In this document: piece after piece, positions 26,885-41,236 of the stretch
Position numbering within the stretch: position 1 is the stretch's first letter
Layout of the letters: each line of letters begins with the position of its first letter
Assembly (NCBI GenBank): GCA_963825425.1
Contig: CAWGTF010000010.1
Location: 434,001-498,000 of the forward strand
From: PALSA-607 sp963825425
GTDB taxonomy: Bacteria > Actinomycetota > Actinomycetes > Acidothermales > Acidothermaceae
Length of the DNA stretch: 64,000 nt
Direction: 5' to 3'
Made by a program: the position numbers and the translations under genes
Notes under the pieces: generated by a model
What the model saw: only the letters and a program-made list of their open reading frames with translations
What the model was told of the DNA's origin: nothing
The model's database searches: none

Positions 26885-27925
26885 TCACGAATAGTTCAGC
26901 CGCCGAAGCGACTCGGCCGCGTCCACCGCGATAGCTCCCGCGTCGCGTTGGCCCCACGCCGCCGTCAGTACCGCGCGCAAACCGTCAATCGGGCGACCGT
27001 CACCGTCGATGTTGATGACGACACGGCCGTCAACGTCGTCGGCCGACGCCGTCCAGCCACCACATCGCGCCGCGGAGTCGTCCTGCTCGACGTCCGGCTG
27101 CGTGTCGACCAGCCCCATCAAGTCGTCGGACAGGTACGTCGGGCGGTGCTCGATCGGTGCTTCGACGAGGTCGGTCGCCGCGGTCACACCGGTCAACACC
27201 AGCAGGCTGTCGGTGTCCGCCACATTCGCACCCTCGACGTCGGTGTCGAGTCGGTCACCTACCACCAGCGGATTGTTCGCGCTGGTACGGCGGACCCCCT
27301 CGGCGTGCATCGGGAGCTGCGGCTTGCCTGCCACGAGGGGACGCCGACCGGTTGCCACTGCGACCAGAGCAACCAGCGACCCGTTACCGGGGAGCAAGCC
27401 ACGTGCACTCGGCAAAGTGGTGTCGGTGTTCGTAGCCACCCACAGCGCGCCGGCGCGTACCGCAAGGGCTGTTTCGGCGAGGTCGGCGTAGCGCAGGTCT
27501 GGCGAATACCCCTGCACAACGGCGTCCGGTCGATCATCGGACGACGTGACAACCCGCAGACCCACCGCCTCGACCGCCGACCGCAAGGCCGCACTCCCCG
27601 TCACGAGCACCGAAGCACCCACGCCGAGGCGTTCGACCAATACCGTTGCTGCGGCCTGCGACGACGTGACGACCTCGACCGCTTCAGCGGGCACTCCCAG
27701 TGAGACCAGATGCGCAGCTACCGCGCCCGGGTCGCGCGACGCATTGTTGGTCACGAAGGCCAGCCGCATACCGGCTGCGCGCGCCTTTGCGAGTGCTGGT
27801 GCAGCAGTCGGGATTGGGTCGGCGCCGACGTAGACGACGCCGTCGAGGTCGAGCAGGGCCACGTCGTAAGTGGTCGCGAGGGGGGTGTCGACGCCCAACA
27901 GGCTGCGACCCGCGGCACGCGTCAC
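26885..27925 (-). CDS. HAD superfamily IIA phosphatase (NagD/glycerol-3-phosphate phosphatase type)
   Basis: The HAD nucleophile motif is DVALLDLDGVVYVGADPIP; motif II is AFVTNNASRDPGAVA. The cap domain follows (VVQGYSPDLRYADLAETALA), then the lysine region PLVAGKPQLPMH and GDRLDTDVEGANVADTDSLLVLTG. The mycobacterial member at this locus is a glycerol-3-phosphate phosphatase, so that activity is plausible here. A C-terminal extension of about 80 residues after the HAD core is family-typical. The start overlaps the TPR gene stop. Confidence 0.85.
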   Translation of the reverse strand: MTRAAGRSLLGVDTPLATTYDVALLDLDGVVYVGADPIPTAAPALAKARAAGMRLAFVTNNASRDPGAVAAHLVSLGVPAEAVEVVTSSQAAATVLVERLGVGASVLVTGSAALRSAVEAVGLRVVTSSDDRPDAVVQGYSPDLRYADLAETALAVRAGALWVATNTDTTLPSARGLLPGNGSLVALVAVATGRRPLVAGKPQLPMHAEGVRRTSANNPLVVGDRLDTDVEGANVADTDSLLVLTGVTAATDLVEAPIEHRPTYLSDDLMGLVDTQPDVEQDDSAARCGGWTASADDVDGRVVINIDGDGRPIDGLRAVLTAAWGQRDAGAIAVDAAESLRRLNYS

Positions 27926-28320
27926 GTGGCTCCTTCGAGTCGGGCGCGGGCCATCCGCAGCTCCCGACCGTAGTGGGCCAGCTCAGGTCGCATCGCTGCG
28001 GCCAGCGCGAGATGCTCGACGGCTGTTCGCAACTCACCGATCCGCGCGGCGCTAAGGCCGAGTGCGAACTGGCCGTAGTCGTCGGTGGGATCGGCCTCGA
28101 TGATGCGGCTGAACGTCGCCTTCGCCTTGGCATAGTCGCGCGCTTCGAACTGCGCCCGGCCCAGTGCTTCGAGCACGCTTCGCGACCTCGGCTCCGCGGC
28201 CGCGGCTCGGGCCAGAAGTTGCTCGGCAGCCGCCGCACTTCCCGCCTCAAGCAGCGCAAGCCCGCGCGTGTACCAGTCGTAGGGCCCCTCCGTGCCAGCC
28301 GACAGGCCTGGTTCGTCCAT
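27922..28320 (-). CDS. Tetratricopeptide-repeat protein
   Basis: The 132 residues hold about three TPR units: WYTRGLALLEAGSAAAAEQL, VLEALGRAQFEARDYAKAKA and GQFALGLSAARIGELRTAVE. It is a likely protein-interaction scaffold. ATG 28320 has GAGGAGG 4 bases upstream. Translationally coupled to the HAD phosphatase. Confidence 0.8.
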   Translation of the reverse strand: MDEPGLSAGTEGPYDWYTRGLALLEAGSAAAAEQLLARAAAAEPRSRSVLEALGRAQFEARDYAKAKATFSRIIEADPTDDYGQFALGLSAARIGELRTAVEHLALAAAMRPELAHYGRELRMARARLEGAT

Positions 28321-28423
28321 GCGGCCTCCTCACTTCACGACCACTAACATGAGCCGGCCGGGCAGGCCACGCCGTACCCGTGCCGCGTCCGACGGGCGCT
28401 GCCCGCACTGAACAGCCAGCTGC

Positions 28424-28457
28424 ACGACACAGATTGCCGCACGAAACAGATTGCCGC
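28424..28457. promoter_or_regulatory. Two-copy 17-base tandem repeat upstream of the DUF1015 gene
   Basis: ACGACACAGATTGCCGC is followed directly by ACGAAACAGATTGCCGC (16 of 17 identical). It ends 17 bases before the GTG start at 28475, inside the divergent region with the TPR gene. Spacing and position suggest a tandem operator; the regulator is unknown. Confidence 0.4.
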
Positions 28458-28474
28458 ATTCAACTGGGAGCACC

Positions 28475-29758
28475 GTGAACGCGTCGCCGACCGGGACATT
28501 ACAACTGCTCCCTTTTCGCGCTGTCCGCTATAACCCGAGCGTCTCAGATCTCTCGGCGGTAGTTGCACCGCCCTACGACGTCATCGACGACGCCGAGCGG
28601 GCGGCCCTGGAAGCGGCGGATCCGCACAACGTGGTGCGGCTCATACTGCCGCGCGATCCAGACGTCGCGGGTACCGATCGCTACACAGCGGCGGCGCAGA
28701 CCTTCAAACGCTGGTTGGACGACGAAATCCTCCTCGTCGATGACGCTCCAGCCCTGTACGTCTACCAGCAAACCCGGGCAGGCGTCGTGTTGCAGCGCGG
28801 GCTGCTGGGCGCGGTCGTCATGCAGCCCCTCGACGGTGGCGTCATCTTGCCGCATGAGAACGTCCGTACTGGGCCAGTCGAGGACCGCCTCGCGCTGATG
28901 AGGGCCATGCGCGCAAATCCCGAGCCGATCTTCTTGCTCTACGACGGCGGCGGGGTGGCGACGGCGAGTAGCGCGGCAGCCGTAACCCAAACCCCGATTG
29001 CCACGGCCGTCACGTCGGACGGGATCACCCACCAGCTCTGGTCGATCAGGGACCCGGCCGAGTTGGCGGCGATCGCGGCTGACCTCGCGCCTCGCAAGGC
29101 GATGATCGCGGACGGGCACCATCGGTACACGACGTACGGGTACCTGCGCGACGAACTGCACGCGGCCGGCGAAGGCGCCGGTCCTTGGGACGCCGGACTC
29201 ACTTTGCTTGTCGACGCCAGCGTGGCGACTCCCGACATCCGCGCGATTCACCGGGTGGTGCCGAACCTGTCCCTCGACCACGCGCTCGCCGCGGCATCAG
29301 ACGCCTTTCGGGTGGTTCGTCTCGACGCGGGTGTCGACAACGTGGACCGTGCCCTGGCATTGCTGGGTGAGCAGCAGAGTCCGGCGTTTCTGCTCGGTGA
29401 CGGCCACTCGTTTGCGTTTCTCCTTGATCCCGACCCGGATCGCTTAGCGGCAGCACGACCTGCCGACCGGACGCCAGCATGGTGGGCCTTGGACGCGAGC
29501 GTCGCGAGTGTCTTCGTCATGGAGGAGCTGTTGGGTGTGTCAGACGCCGCCGGACAAGTCGAGGCCGAGCACGATCCCGCGTCGGCGCTGCGGCTGGCGG
29601 AACGGGACGGCGGAATCGCGTTGTTCCTCAAGCCCGCTCCACTCGGCGGGATCGTCGCAGTCGCCGAGGCCGGCGATGCGATGCCGCGCAAGTCGACCTT
29701 GTTCCTGCCGAAGCCTCGATCTGGCATGGCGATGCGCGCGTTCCGCTTCGAGCAGTAA
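28475..29758 (+). CDS. DUF1015 family protein
   Basis: The 427-residue product includes LLPFRAVRYNPSVSDLSAVV, AVVAPPYDVIDD, RGLLGAVVMQPLDGG, VILPHENVRTGPVEDRL and the conserved KAMIADGHHRYTTYGYLRDE. These are hallmarks of DUF1015 (SerC/HprK-like) proteins; some family members have been described as free-serine kinases, but the activity here is not established. GTG 28475 with GGGAG 5 bases upstream is preferred to an ATG 24 bases earlier. Confidence 0.85.
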   Translation: MNASPTGTLQLLPFRAVRYNPSVSDLSAVVAPPYDVIDDAERAALEAADPHNVVRLILPRDPDVAGTDRYTAAAQTFKRWLDDEILLVDDAPALYVYQQTRAGVVLQRGLLGAVVMQPLDGGVILPHENVRTGPVEDRLALMRAMRANPEPIFLLYDGGGVATASSAAAVTQTPIATAVTSDGITHQLWSIRDPAELAAIAADLAPRKAMIADGHHRYTTYGYLRDELHAAGEGAGPWDAGLTLLVDASVATPDIRAIHRVVPNLSLDHALAAASDAFRVVRLDAGVDNVDRALALLGEQQSPAFLLGDGHSFAFLLDPDPDRLAAARPADRTPAWWALDASVASVFVMEELLGVSDAAGQVEAEHDPASALRLAERDGGIALFLKPAPLGGIVAVAEAGDAMPRKSTLFLPKPRSGMAMRAFRFEQ

Positions 29759-29809
29759 TCACCTCGAGCAGCAATCACCTCCAGCCGTGGTCAATCGCGC
29801 AGCCTGCAA

Positions 29810-30292
29810 TCATCGCGCTGCGCCGATCCTCTTGACCTGGAGAACCTCGACCTCGCAGCGGCTCGCAGCGCCCGCCGCACCGCGCCAGAACCGTCGGCGC
29901 AGCTCACCGCGGACCTCGATCACCTCACCACCGACCCATCGACTCGAAACCCGCCGTACCCCTGCCTTGAAGGCGACGCAATCGATGGTGTCGACCGTCG
30001 GCAGTTGCCGACCGCTCGGCGAGAGACCGCGGTTGTCGCGGCCGACAACGAGGCGCCAGCTGACCAGCTCATCGCCGCTGGGCAGCACCCGGACGGTCGG
30101 CTGACCCGACACCCGACCGCCCAGAACGACTTCGTTATGACCGTCGACAACGCACGCCCCGCCCGGACCGGGGCTCTCGGTGGTTCGTGTGGCGGTGGTT
30201 CGTGTGGCGGTGGTTCGTGTGGCTGTGGTTCGCGTGGCGGTGGTCGGTGTGGCTTTCGTCGATACAGACGTCGCTGATTTCGTCGCCGCCAT
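29810..30292 (-). CDS. Single-stranded DNA-binding-like protein with Thr/Arg repeat N-terminus
   Basis: ATG 30292 with GGGAGGA gives 160 residues. Residues 1–45 are low-complexity with four ATRTT units. The OB-fold follows: NEVVLGGRVSGQPTVRVLPS, GDELVSWRLVVGRD and TVDTIDCVAFKAGVRRVSSR. This matches Ssb core strands, but the acidic C-terminal tip of canonical SSB is absent; it ends LQVKRIGAAR. It is therefore probably an accessory SSB paralogue, not the replicative one. Confidence 0.7.
   Translation of the reverse strand: MAATKSATSVSTKATPTTATRTTATRTTATRTTATRTTESPGPGGACVVDGHNEVVLGGRVSGQPTVRVLPSGDELVSWRLVVGRDNRGLSPSGRQLPTVDTIDCVAFKAGVRRVSSRWVGGEVIEVRGELRRRFWRGAAGAASRCEVEVLQVKRIGAAR
30178..30250. 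repeat. 15-base tandem repeat inside the SSB-like gene
   Basis: Roughly five copies of a TGGTTCGTGTGGCGG-type unit (plus strand) encode the ATRTT repeats. Copies diverge slightly at the right end. Copy number may vary between strains. Confidence 0.75.
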
Positions 30293-30476
30293 GGTGTTCC
30301 TCCCGCGAGCACAGCCGGCGCGGCTGGCAGCCGCCATCGATCCAGCTGGTAGCAGTCTCCGACCGCAAGACGTCACTCGCCCGTCCGCGCGCCAAGCTGT
30401 GGAGGACGTCGACTCTGGGGCGACCCTGTGCAAATAGGGCCGCCGCAGGCGACCGCGCAGACCCCGTCGTGACCGG

Positions 30477-32048
30477 CTACTCGGCGTCCAGCTCGTCGAT
30501 GCGCTCTTGCGCGTCGGTGTCACCTTCGGCGTCGGCCAGTGCCGCCGCGACGAACCACTGCCGTGCATCGACCCGGCGACGGGCAGCAAGTAGCGCATCG
30601 GCGTATGCGTAGAACAGGCGGGCGGACCAGGGATCACGACGCTGCGGATCAAGGTCGGCGCCCTGCAGGCTGACCACCGCAGCCTCTGGCTGGCCAAGGT
30701 CGCGGCGAGCGCCGGACGCGACGATCCGCATCTCGACGGCGCCAGCGCGGTCAAGCCCGCGCGCTTCGGGACTCGCGGCAAGGGCCAGCGCCCGCTCGGG
30801 CCGGCCGAGCCCTCGTTCGCAATCAGCCATGACAGGCAGGTGGTCGACCGAGCCGTTGATCCGCCGACTGGCCCGCAGCTCGGCAAGCGCCTGCGCCCAG
30901 TCTCCGTTGGCGTAGGCGCACAGCCCGACTGCCTCACGCACGACGGCAATTCGCGGCAACCGTCGCCGCGCAGCCTCGGCGTGCGCGTACGCTGCCTTCG
31001 GGTCATCCTCGATCAACCGGCCGGCCATCACCAGGTGACGCGCGACCAGATCGGCGGTCTCCTTGGAGACGGTCCGCAGCTCCGCGCGCGCCTCTCTGGG
31101 TAGTTCGGCGGGCAAGACATCGTCGGGGATGGCTGGGTCGATAGTGGCCGGACGGCGCACGCCCCGTTCGACCCGGCCCGCGGGGCCGGACTGCGCCGGC
31201 GATCGATCTCGGTACGGCGCACCTTTTTGATCTGGTCGGCCGCCTCGATAACCCGGCACCTGACGCTCGCGGGCCGCCGACGGTCGCGCCGACCCTGCTC
31301 GCGAATCCGTACCGGCCTTACTCCGTGCCGACGAGCGTTCCTGGTAGGCGGTGCGCTCGAGACCGCGAGGGGCGGTGCGGGCCGGTGGGCCAGCCGGCCG
31401 GCCACGGTCTGCCGACGGACGTGCCGGTGCCGAAGCTCGCGCGTCCGGGCCTGCGACCGTAGAGGCTGCCGACGACCTCGCCCCGCGATACGACGTGTCG
31501 CGGTCCGCGGGCGTACGGCCATAACCAGTGCCGCGCGCCGCTGGCTTGGCACCACGCGACGGCACAGGCCCGCCGGCGCCGGGGCGGGCAGCTGTCGTAC
31601 GCGGCGAACTCTGCCGCCCACCGGGGCTTCTGGGTGCCGGGTCCGCGCTGTCCCGTCGGGGTCCGGCGGCGGGTGATTGCGGTGGCCGAGGGCCACCCGT
31701 ACGAGAACTCGCGGTCGGCGAACCGGCCGACCTCACCCGATCGGCCGGAGTGCGCTCGAAAGCTTTACCCGTGGCCGGCGTCGCTGACCAGGTCTTTCCG
31801 GCGGGACTCTTACCGGCAGCGGAAGGCCTACCGGCTGCGGGCCGAGCCGACCGGGACGAACCACCAACTGGCTTACCCGCGCGGGAGGCGTCGGCCGCCT
31901 GGCCCGATCGCAAGATGGTGGCTTTCGGCTTGCCCGGCCAGGTCTTTCCGGCCGCGGGCTTGCCGGCCCTGGCCGGTTTGCCGCTGGCGGCTCTCGCCGG
32001 TTTGCCGCTCGCGGCCCTGGCTGGACGCCGATCAGGCGACTCTGGCAT
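30477..32048 (-). CDS. TPR protein with long basic low-complexity N-terminus
   Basis: The 523-residue product starts MPESPDRRPARAASGKPARA. About 300 residues rich in Ala, Gly, Pro, Arg and Ser follow, with GKP repeats, probably disordered. The C-terminal 200 residues form an alpha-solenoid (LVARHLVMAGRLIEDDPKAA, LPRIAVVREAVGLCAYANGD, LPVMADCERGLGRPERALAL). Actinobacterial homologues share the C-terminal part. ATG 32048 is preferred because the alternative at 32075 lies inside the rRNA terminator hairpin. Function unknown. Confidence 0.75.
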   Translation of the reverse strand: MPESPDRRPARAASGKPARAASGKPARAGKPAAGKTWPGKPKATILRSGQAADASRAGKPVGGSSRSARPAAGRPSAAGKSPAGKTWSATPATGKAFERTPADRVRSAGSPTASSRTGGPRPPQSPAAGPRRDSADPAPRSPGGRQSSPRTTAARPGAGGPVPSRGAKPAARGTGYGRTPADRDTSYRGARSSAASTVAGPDARASAPARPSADRGRPAGPPARTAPRGLERTAYQERSSARSKAGTDSRAGSARPSAARERQVPGYRGGRPDQKGAPYRDRSPAQSGPAGRVERGVRRPATIDPAIPDDVLPAELPREARAELRTVSKETADLVARHLVMAGRLIEDDPKAAYAHAEAARRRLPRIAVVREAVGLCAYANGDWAQALAELRASRRINGSVDHLPVMADCERGLGRPERALALAASPEARGLDRAGAVEMRIVASGARRDLGQPEAAVVSLQGADLDPQRRDPWSARLFYAYADALLAARRRVDARQWFVAAALADAEGDTDAQERIDELDAE

Positions 32049-32072
32049 TGGGTCTACACCTTTCCGGAAATG

Positions 32073-32108
32073 CATTGAGGGCCACCCGCGAACGGGTGAC
32101 CCTCAATG
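32073..32108 (-). terminator. Strong hairpin downstream of the 5S gene
   Basis: A 16-base stem CATTGAGGGTCACCCG / CGGGTGGCCCTCAATG (one G·U pair) closed by a UUCG tetraloop in the minus-strand RNA follows the 5S gene by a few bases. No long T-run follows, so it may act with Rho. It fits the end of the rRNA operon. Confidence 0.8.
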
Positions 32109-32114
32109 GAAAGA

Positions 32115-32232
32115 TGTCCGGCGGCGTCCTACTCTCCCACACGGTGGCCCGTGCAGTACCATCGGCGCTGAAAGGCTTAGCTTCCGGGTTCGGAATGGGA
32201 CCGGGCGTTTCCCTCTCGCTATGACCGCCGTA
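32115..32232 (-). rRNA. rrf: 5S ribosomal RNA
   Basis: The minus strand contains the typical 5S core CGGTCATAGCGAGAGGGAAA, CCCATTCCGAACCCGGAAG and GTGGGAGAGTAGGACGCCG, about 118 bases. It is the last gene of the rRNA operon. Ends are approximate. Confidence 0.92.
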
Positions 32233-32273
32233 ACTCTATTGAGATGTCAGTCGAATTACCGACCGTATCCCGG

Positions 32274-32292
32274 GAACTGCACAGTGGACGCG
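32274..32292. other. 23S pre-rRNA processing stem, 3' arm
   Basis: GAACTGCACAGTGGACGCG is the exact reverse complement of 35462–35480, flanking the 23S gene. The pair would form a 19-base helix in the transcript, the usual RNase III processing stem. Confidence 0.75.
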
Positions 32293-32328
32293 TAGCTATT
32301 GCCGGCATTGCCGGCAAAGATTTGTGTG

Positions 32329-37320
<4,992 letters not shown>

Positions 37321-37768
37321 GATGTCTCTATGACCACCGCTTCGAAAAGCGGATGACCGACATATTGGAGTGATCTTGGATCGAACAGACGTAAACTAGC
37401 TGTCTGTCTTTACCAAAGGAATTCCGCTACAGGCAAGAATGCCCGTAGACGGGGTTATGTTTTGGCACTGACTTTTGCACGCTGTTGAGTTCTCAAGGAA
37501 CGGACGCGCACCTAGTAAGGCCTTTCGGCCGTTCTGGGGGCAACCTCTCTAACTTAGCCGAGGGCACTGGTGGTGTCAAACCACGCAACGCTCTCCTCCA
37601 CACGACCGGAACGGCCTTCAGCATCGCGCCGATGACCGTCGATTTTTGTCGGGAGAAGCCCGGGACCGGCCGCCATCGGCGTCCGTTCCTCCCAGGGACA
37701 AGGCGCAGCTTACGAGGGCCCGAGCGGGCCGGTCAAATCGCGTCCGAACGGGCCCGGACCAGCACGGT
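37321..37768 (-). other. rRNA operon leader and promoter region
   Basis: No gene in 448 bases between tyrS and 16S. It contains a TTGAGAACTCAACAGC element near 37480–37495, typical of actinobacterial rRNA leaders, and an upstream promoter at 37551–37579. Confidence 0.7.
37551..37579 (-). promoter_or_regulatory. Probable rRNA operon promoter
   Basis: Minus strand: TTGACA, a 17-base spacer, then TAAGTT, about 230 bases upstream of the 16S 5' end. The -35 is perfect and the -10 matches TAnnnT, as expected for a housekeeping sigma factor. Confidence 0.65.
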
Positions 37769-39057
37769 TCAGCGATCCGCACGCGCTCCCATCACCGACC
37801 GTTTCCCGCGACGCACCACGACCCATCGCCCGTGCAGCAGGTCGGCGGTGCCCAGCGCGGCGTCCGGATCGGTGACCTTGTTGTTGTTGATGTAGACGCC
37901 GCCTTCGACGATCGCCCGACGAGCTGCCGACCTCGAGTCGACGAGTTCGGTGGCGATCAGAACGTCGAGCACCGCCGGCAGCGGATCGGCCGCAATGGCG
38001 ACGACTCCGGTCTCCGACAGTGCAGCCGCAAGTGTGGTTTCGTCGAGGTCGGCCAGCTCCCCTCGACCGAAGAGCGCCGCGCTGGCGGCAATGGCCCGGG
38101 CACACTCCTGGGCGCCGTGCACCAGCGTCGTCAGCTCCTCGGCGAGTGCCCGTTGAGCCTCCCGACCAGCCGGTCGCTGCTCGACCGCAGCCTCGAGCTC
38201 CTCGATCTCCTCGCGGGAGCGAAGGCTGAAGATCTTCAGGTAGCCGGCCACGTCCCGGTCGTCGCTGTTGATCCAGAATTGGTAGAACGCGTACGGCGAG
38301 GTCATCGCCGCTTCGAGCCATACCGTTCCCGATTCCGTCTTGCCGAACTTCGTCCCGTCCGCCTTGGTGATCAGCGGGGTCGCGAGCGCATGCGCGGACG
38401 CGCCTTCGACGCGGTGAATGAGATCGAGACCCGCGGTCAGGTTGCCCCACTGGTCACTCCCGCCCGTTTGCAACGTGCAGCCGTACCGGCGGTAGAGCTC
38501 GAGGAAGTCGAGCCCCTGCAGGATCTGGTAGCTGAACTCGGTGTAGCTGATCCCGACGTCGGAGTTCAGCCGGGCGCTGACGGCATCTTTCGCCAGCATC
38601 TTGTTCACCCGGAAATGCCTGCCGATATCGCGCAGCAATTCGATGGCGGACAGGTTCGCCGTCCAATCGAGGTTATTCACCATCACCGCTGGCTGGGCGG
38701 CAGGTCCCCCGCCGAAATCGAGGAATGGCGCGACCTGGCGTCTTGATCTTCTCGACCCAATCCGCAACGGTCTGCGGGTCGTTGAGCTGGCGCTCGGAGT
38801 TCTCCTTCGGATCCCCGATCAGCCCGGTGGCCCCGCCGACGAGCGCAAGCGGACGGTGCCCGGCGTCCTGAAATCGCCGCAGCATGAGGATCTGGACGAG
38901 GTTTCCGAGGTGCAAGCTCGGCGGCCGTCGGATCGAAGCCGCAGTAGAGCGTGATCGGCCCGTCGTCGAGCGCAGCACGAAGCGCGCCGAGGTCCGTGCT
39001 CACGGCGATCAGGCCGCGCCACGTGAGGTCGTCGAGGAAATGGGGGGTCTGGGTCAC
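37769..39057 (-). CDS. tyrS: Tyrosyl-tRNA synthetase, frame broken twice
   Basis: From GTG 39057 the product reads TPHFLDDLTWRGLIAVSTDL and LYCGFDPTA. After one extra base near 38910 it continues PSLHLGNLVQILMLRRFQDA (HIGH-like motif). After a second extra base near 38740 it runs RQVAPFLDFGGG to the end, with YTEFSYQILQGLDFLELYRR, GGSDQWGNLTAGLDL and the KMSKS-like KFGKTESG. The C-terminal S4 domain includes SRSAARRAIVEGGVYINNNK. The enzyme is essential, so the breaks are probably consensus errors. It lies between the rRNA operon and the glycosylase gene. Confidence 0.88.
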
Positions 39058-39083
39058 GCCCGAATCCTTGCGCATCGGCGGTG

Positions 39084-39718
39084 TCAGCGCTCGGACGGCT
39101 TGGCTGGACGGCGTTTCTCGACGTGCGCGCGATAGGGCGACACGGTCGGCTCGCCGTCCAACCAAAAGCGCCACGGCGTCTGCGCACCCGCGGACAGGCC
39201 GACCCGCGGACCGCTGAGCACGTGACCGCGACCGCGCTTGTCTGCGTGCCGCACCCGCAGCGGCGCTGGCCGGGTCGCACGCGTCGAGCCCGTATTCGGC
39301 CCGCCCGACCCCGAGCGCGACAGTGAGGCGAGCCGGGCCGCGGGCGAGATCGCGCGGCGGCGAGCCACGGCGGCGGCTCGCCAACTCGACGCCTTCGATG
39401 ACCTCGCCTGCGCGCAGCAGTACGGCGGCCGCCGTGCCGACGCCCTCGCAGACGAGGTTCATGCAGAAGTGCATGCCGTAGGTGAAGTACACGTACACGA
39501 AGCCGGGCGCACCGAACATGATCGAGTTGCGCGGAGTCAGGCCCCGGTACGCATGCGATCCCGGGATCGAGCGCGCCCTGATAGGCCTCAACCTCGGTCA
39601 GGCGCACCGCGACAAGACCTTGCGCGGTCTCGTGCTCGACGACGCAGCCAAGGAGGTCGGGCGCGACCACCGCCGCGGGGCGGTCGAAGAACGAGCGCTC
39701 GACCAGACGACCCGTCAC
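39084..39718 (-). CDS. 3-methyladenine DNA glycosylase (Mpg/AAG family), frame broken twice
   Basis: GTG 39718 starts VTGRLVERSFFDRPAAVVAP, leading to RLTEVEAYQG. After an extra A near 39560 it reads SHAYRGLTPRNSIMFGAPGF and VYFTYGMHFCMNLVCEG. After an extra G near 39265 it ends RVRHADKRGRGHVLSGPRVG and PWRFWLDGEPTVSPYR. These are the AAG-family motifs: the catalytic Glu in TEVEAY, and HAYRG-x-TPRN. It excises alkylated purines. Its position between argH and tyrS is conserved in actinobacteria. Confidence 0.8.
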
Positions 39719-39770
39719 CACGACGCCTTCGCAGCCCGCAGGGCTGCTCCCGACCGCCTCAGCACGACAC

Positions 39771-41232
39771 TCAGGGCTGCGACGTGCCGGAGGATGCCGT
39801 CGCCCACGCCAGCTGACGTGCGATCCGCGAGCGCAGGTCTGCCAGCTGCTCGGCGACCCGCACGGGTGCGGTACCGCCACGCGCTGAGCGCGCGTCGAGC
39901 GCGCCGCGGACGGAGAGCACCGACCGGATGTCCGGCGTGAGATGCGGCGAGAGATCGGCGAGCTGCGCGTCGTCGACGTCGGGCAGGTCGCAGTCGTGTT
40001 GAGCGCACCACGCGACCAACCGCCCGACAGCCTCGTGGGCCTCGCGGAACGGAACGCCTCGGCGTACCAGGTCCTCGGCGACGTCGGTCGCCAGCGCGAA
40101 CCCTTCGGGTGCAGCGGCCGCCAGTCGATCGGTGTCGATGCGCATCGTCGAGATCATCCCGGTCACCGCTGGCAGCAACACGAGCAACGTGTCGAGCGAG
40201 TCGAACACCGGTTCCTTGTCCTCTTGCAGATCCCGGTCGTAAGCCAGCGGAAGTCCCTTCAGCATGGTGAGAATCGCCGTCAGATTGCCGACAAGGCGAC
40301 CGGTCTTCCCGCGCGCCAGCTCGGCGACGTCCGGGTTCTTCTTCTGCGGCATGATCGATGACCCGGTAGCGAAGCTGTCGTCGAGCTCTACCCAGCGGAA
40401 TTCCCGGCTGGTCCACAGCACGATCTCTTCGCCGATCCGCGACAGGTGAATACCGACCATCGCCGCGCAGAACGCGAACTCGGCGGCGAAGTCACGATCG
40501 CTCACCGCGTCGATCGAATTTGCGGCGGACGACGTGAAGCCGAGCTCGTGGGCGGTCGCGACCGGATCGAGTGGCAACGAAGATCCGGCGAGTGCGCCGG
40601 CACCCAATGGGGAGATGGCGGCCCGCACGTCCCAGTCGCGCAACCGGTCGACGTCGCGCGCGAACGCCTGCACATGCGCGAGCAGGTGGTGTGCAAACAG
40701 GACCGGCTGCGCGTGTTGCAGGTGCGTCATGCCGGGCGCCGGCGCGTCCCTGATGCCGCTCGGCGACGTCGACCAGAGCGGTTTCGAGATCCACCAACCG
40801 CTGCACGAGGAGCCGGACGTGCGCGCGCAGATAGAGCCGCAGGTCGGTCGCGATCTGATCGTTGCGACTTCGACCAGCGCGCAGCTTGCCGCCGAGCGGC
40901 CCGAGTCGTTCGATCAAGCCGCGCTCCAGGGCGGTGTGCACGTCCTCGTCGGCGACGGTCGGGACGAACGCTCCCGACTGGCAAGCGACGTCGAGGTCGT
41001 CGAGAGCTGCGACCATCCGCCGCAGCTCATCGTCGTCCAGCAAGCCTGCTCGGTGCAGCACGCGAGCATGCGCCCGCGAGCTCATCAGGTCGTACGGTGC
41101 GAGACGCCAGTCGAAATGCACGGACGCCGACAATGCGGCGAGCGCGGCCGCAGGACCACCGTCGAACCGTCCGCCCCACAATCGCAGGGGGGCAGCTGCG
41201 GGTGGGTCGCCGACCGAGCCGGAGTCCGTCAT
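39771..41232 (-). CDS. argH: Argininosuccinate lyase, frame broken once
   Basis: The N-terminal frame reads LRLWGGRFDGGPAAALAALS, FDWRLAPYDLMSSRAHARVL and GGKLRAGRSRNDQIATDLRL. Near 40740 the frame changes to GMTHLQHAQPVLFAHHLLAH, and the signature TGSSIMPQKKNPDVAELARG follows. It splits argininosuccinate into arginine and fumarate, the last step of the pathway. ATG 41232 has CAGGAG 9 bases upstream and lies next to the argG stop. Confidence 0.9.
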
Positions 41233-41236
41233 CCGA

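Noticed and set aside
30178..30250. CRISPR-like array
   Set aside because: Units are 15 bases, contiguous without spacers, and encode a protein repeat.
29810..31006. A 398-residue protein covering the SSB-like gene
   Set aside because: The upstream 240 residues are the shadow of the TPR protein and are Arg/Ser-rich without pattern. The strong ribosome site marks ATG 30292 as the start.
31528..32295. Long open frames on the plus strand opposite the TPR protein, and similar antisense frames opposite the SteA–SteB, pyrG, pheT and argG genes
   Set aside because: High GC leaves few stops, so antisense frames stay open; they have no family motifs, and the real genes on the other strand explain the composition.
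38683..39591. A 302-residue fusion of glycosylase and TyrRS N-terminus
   Set aside because: Glycosylase and tyrS each continue in other frames after one-base slips. The fusion is an artefact.
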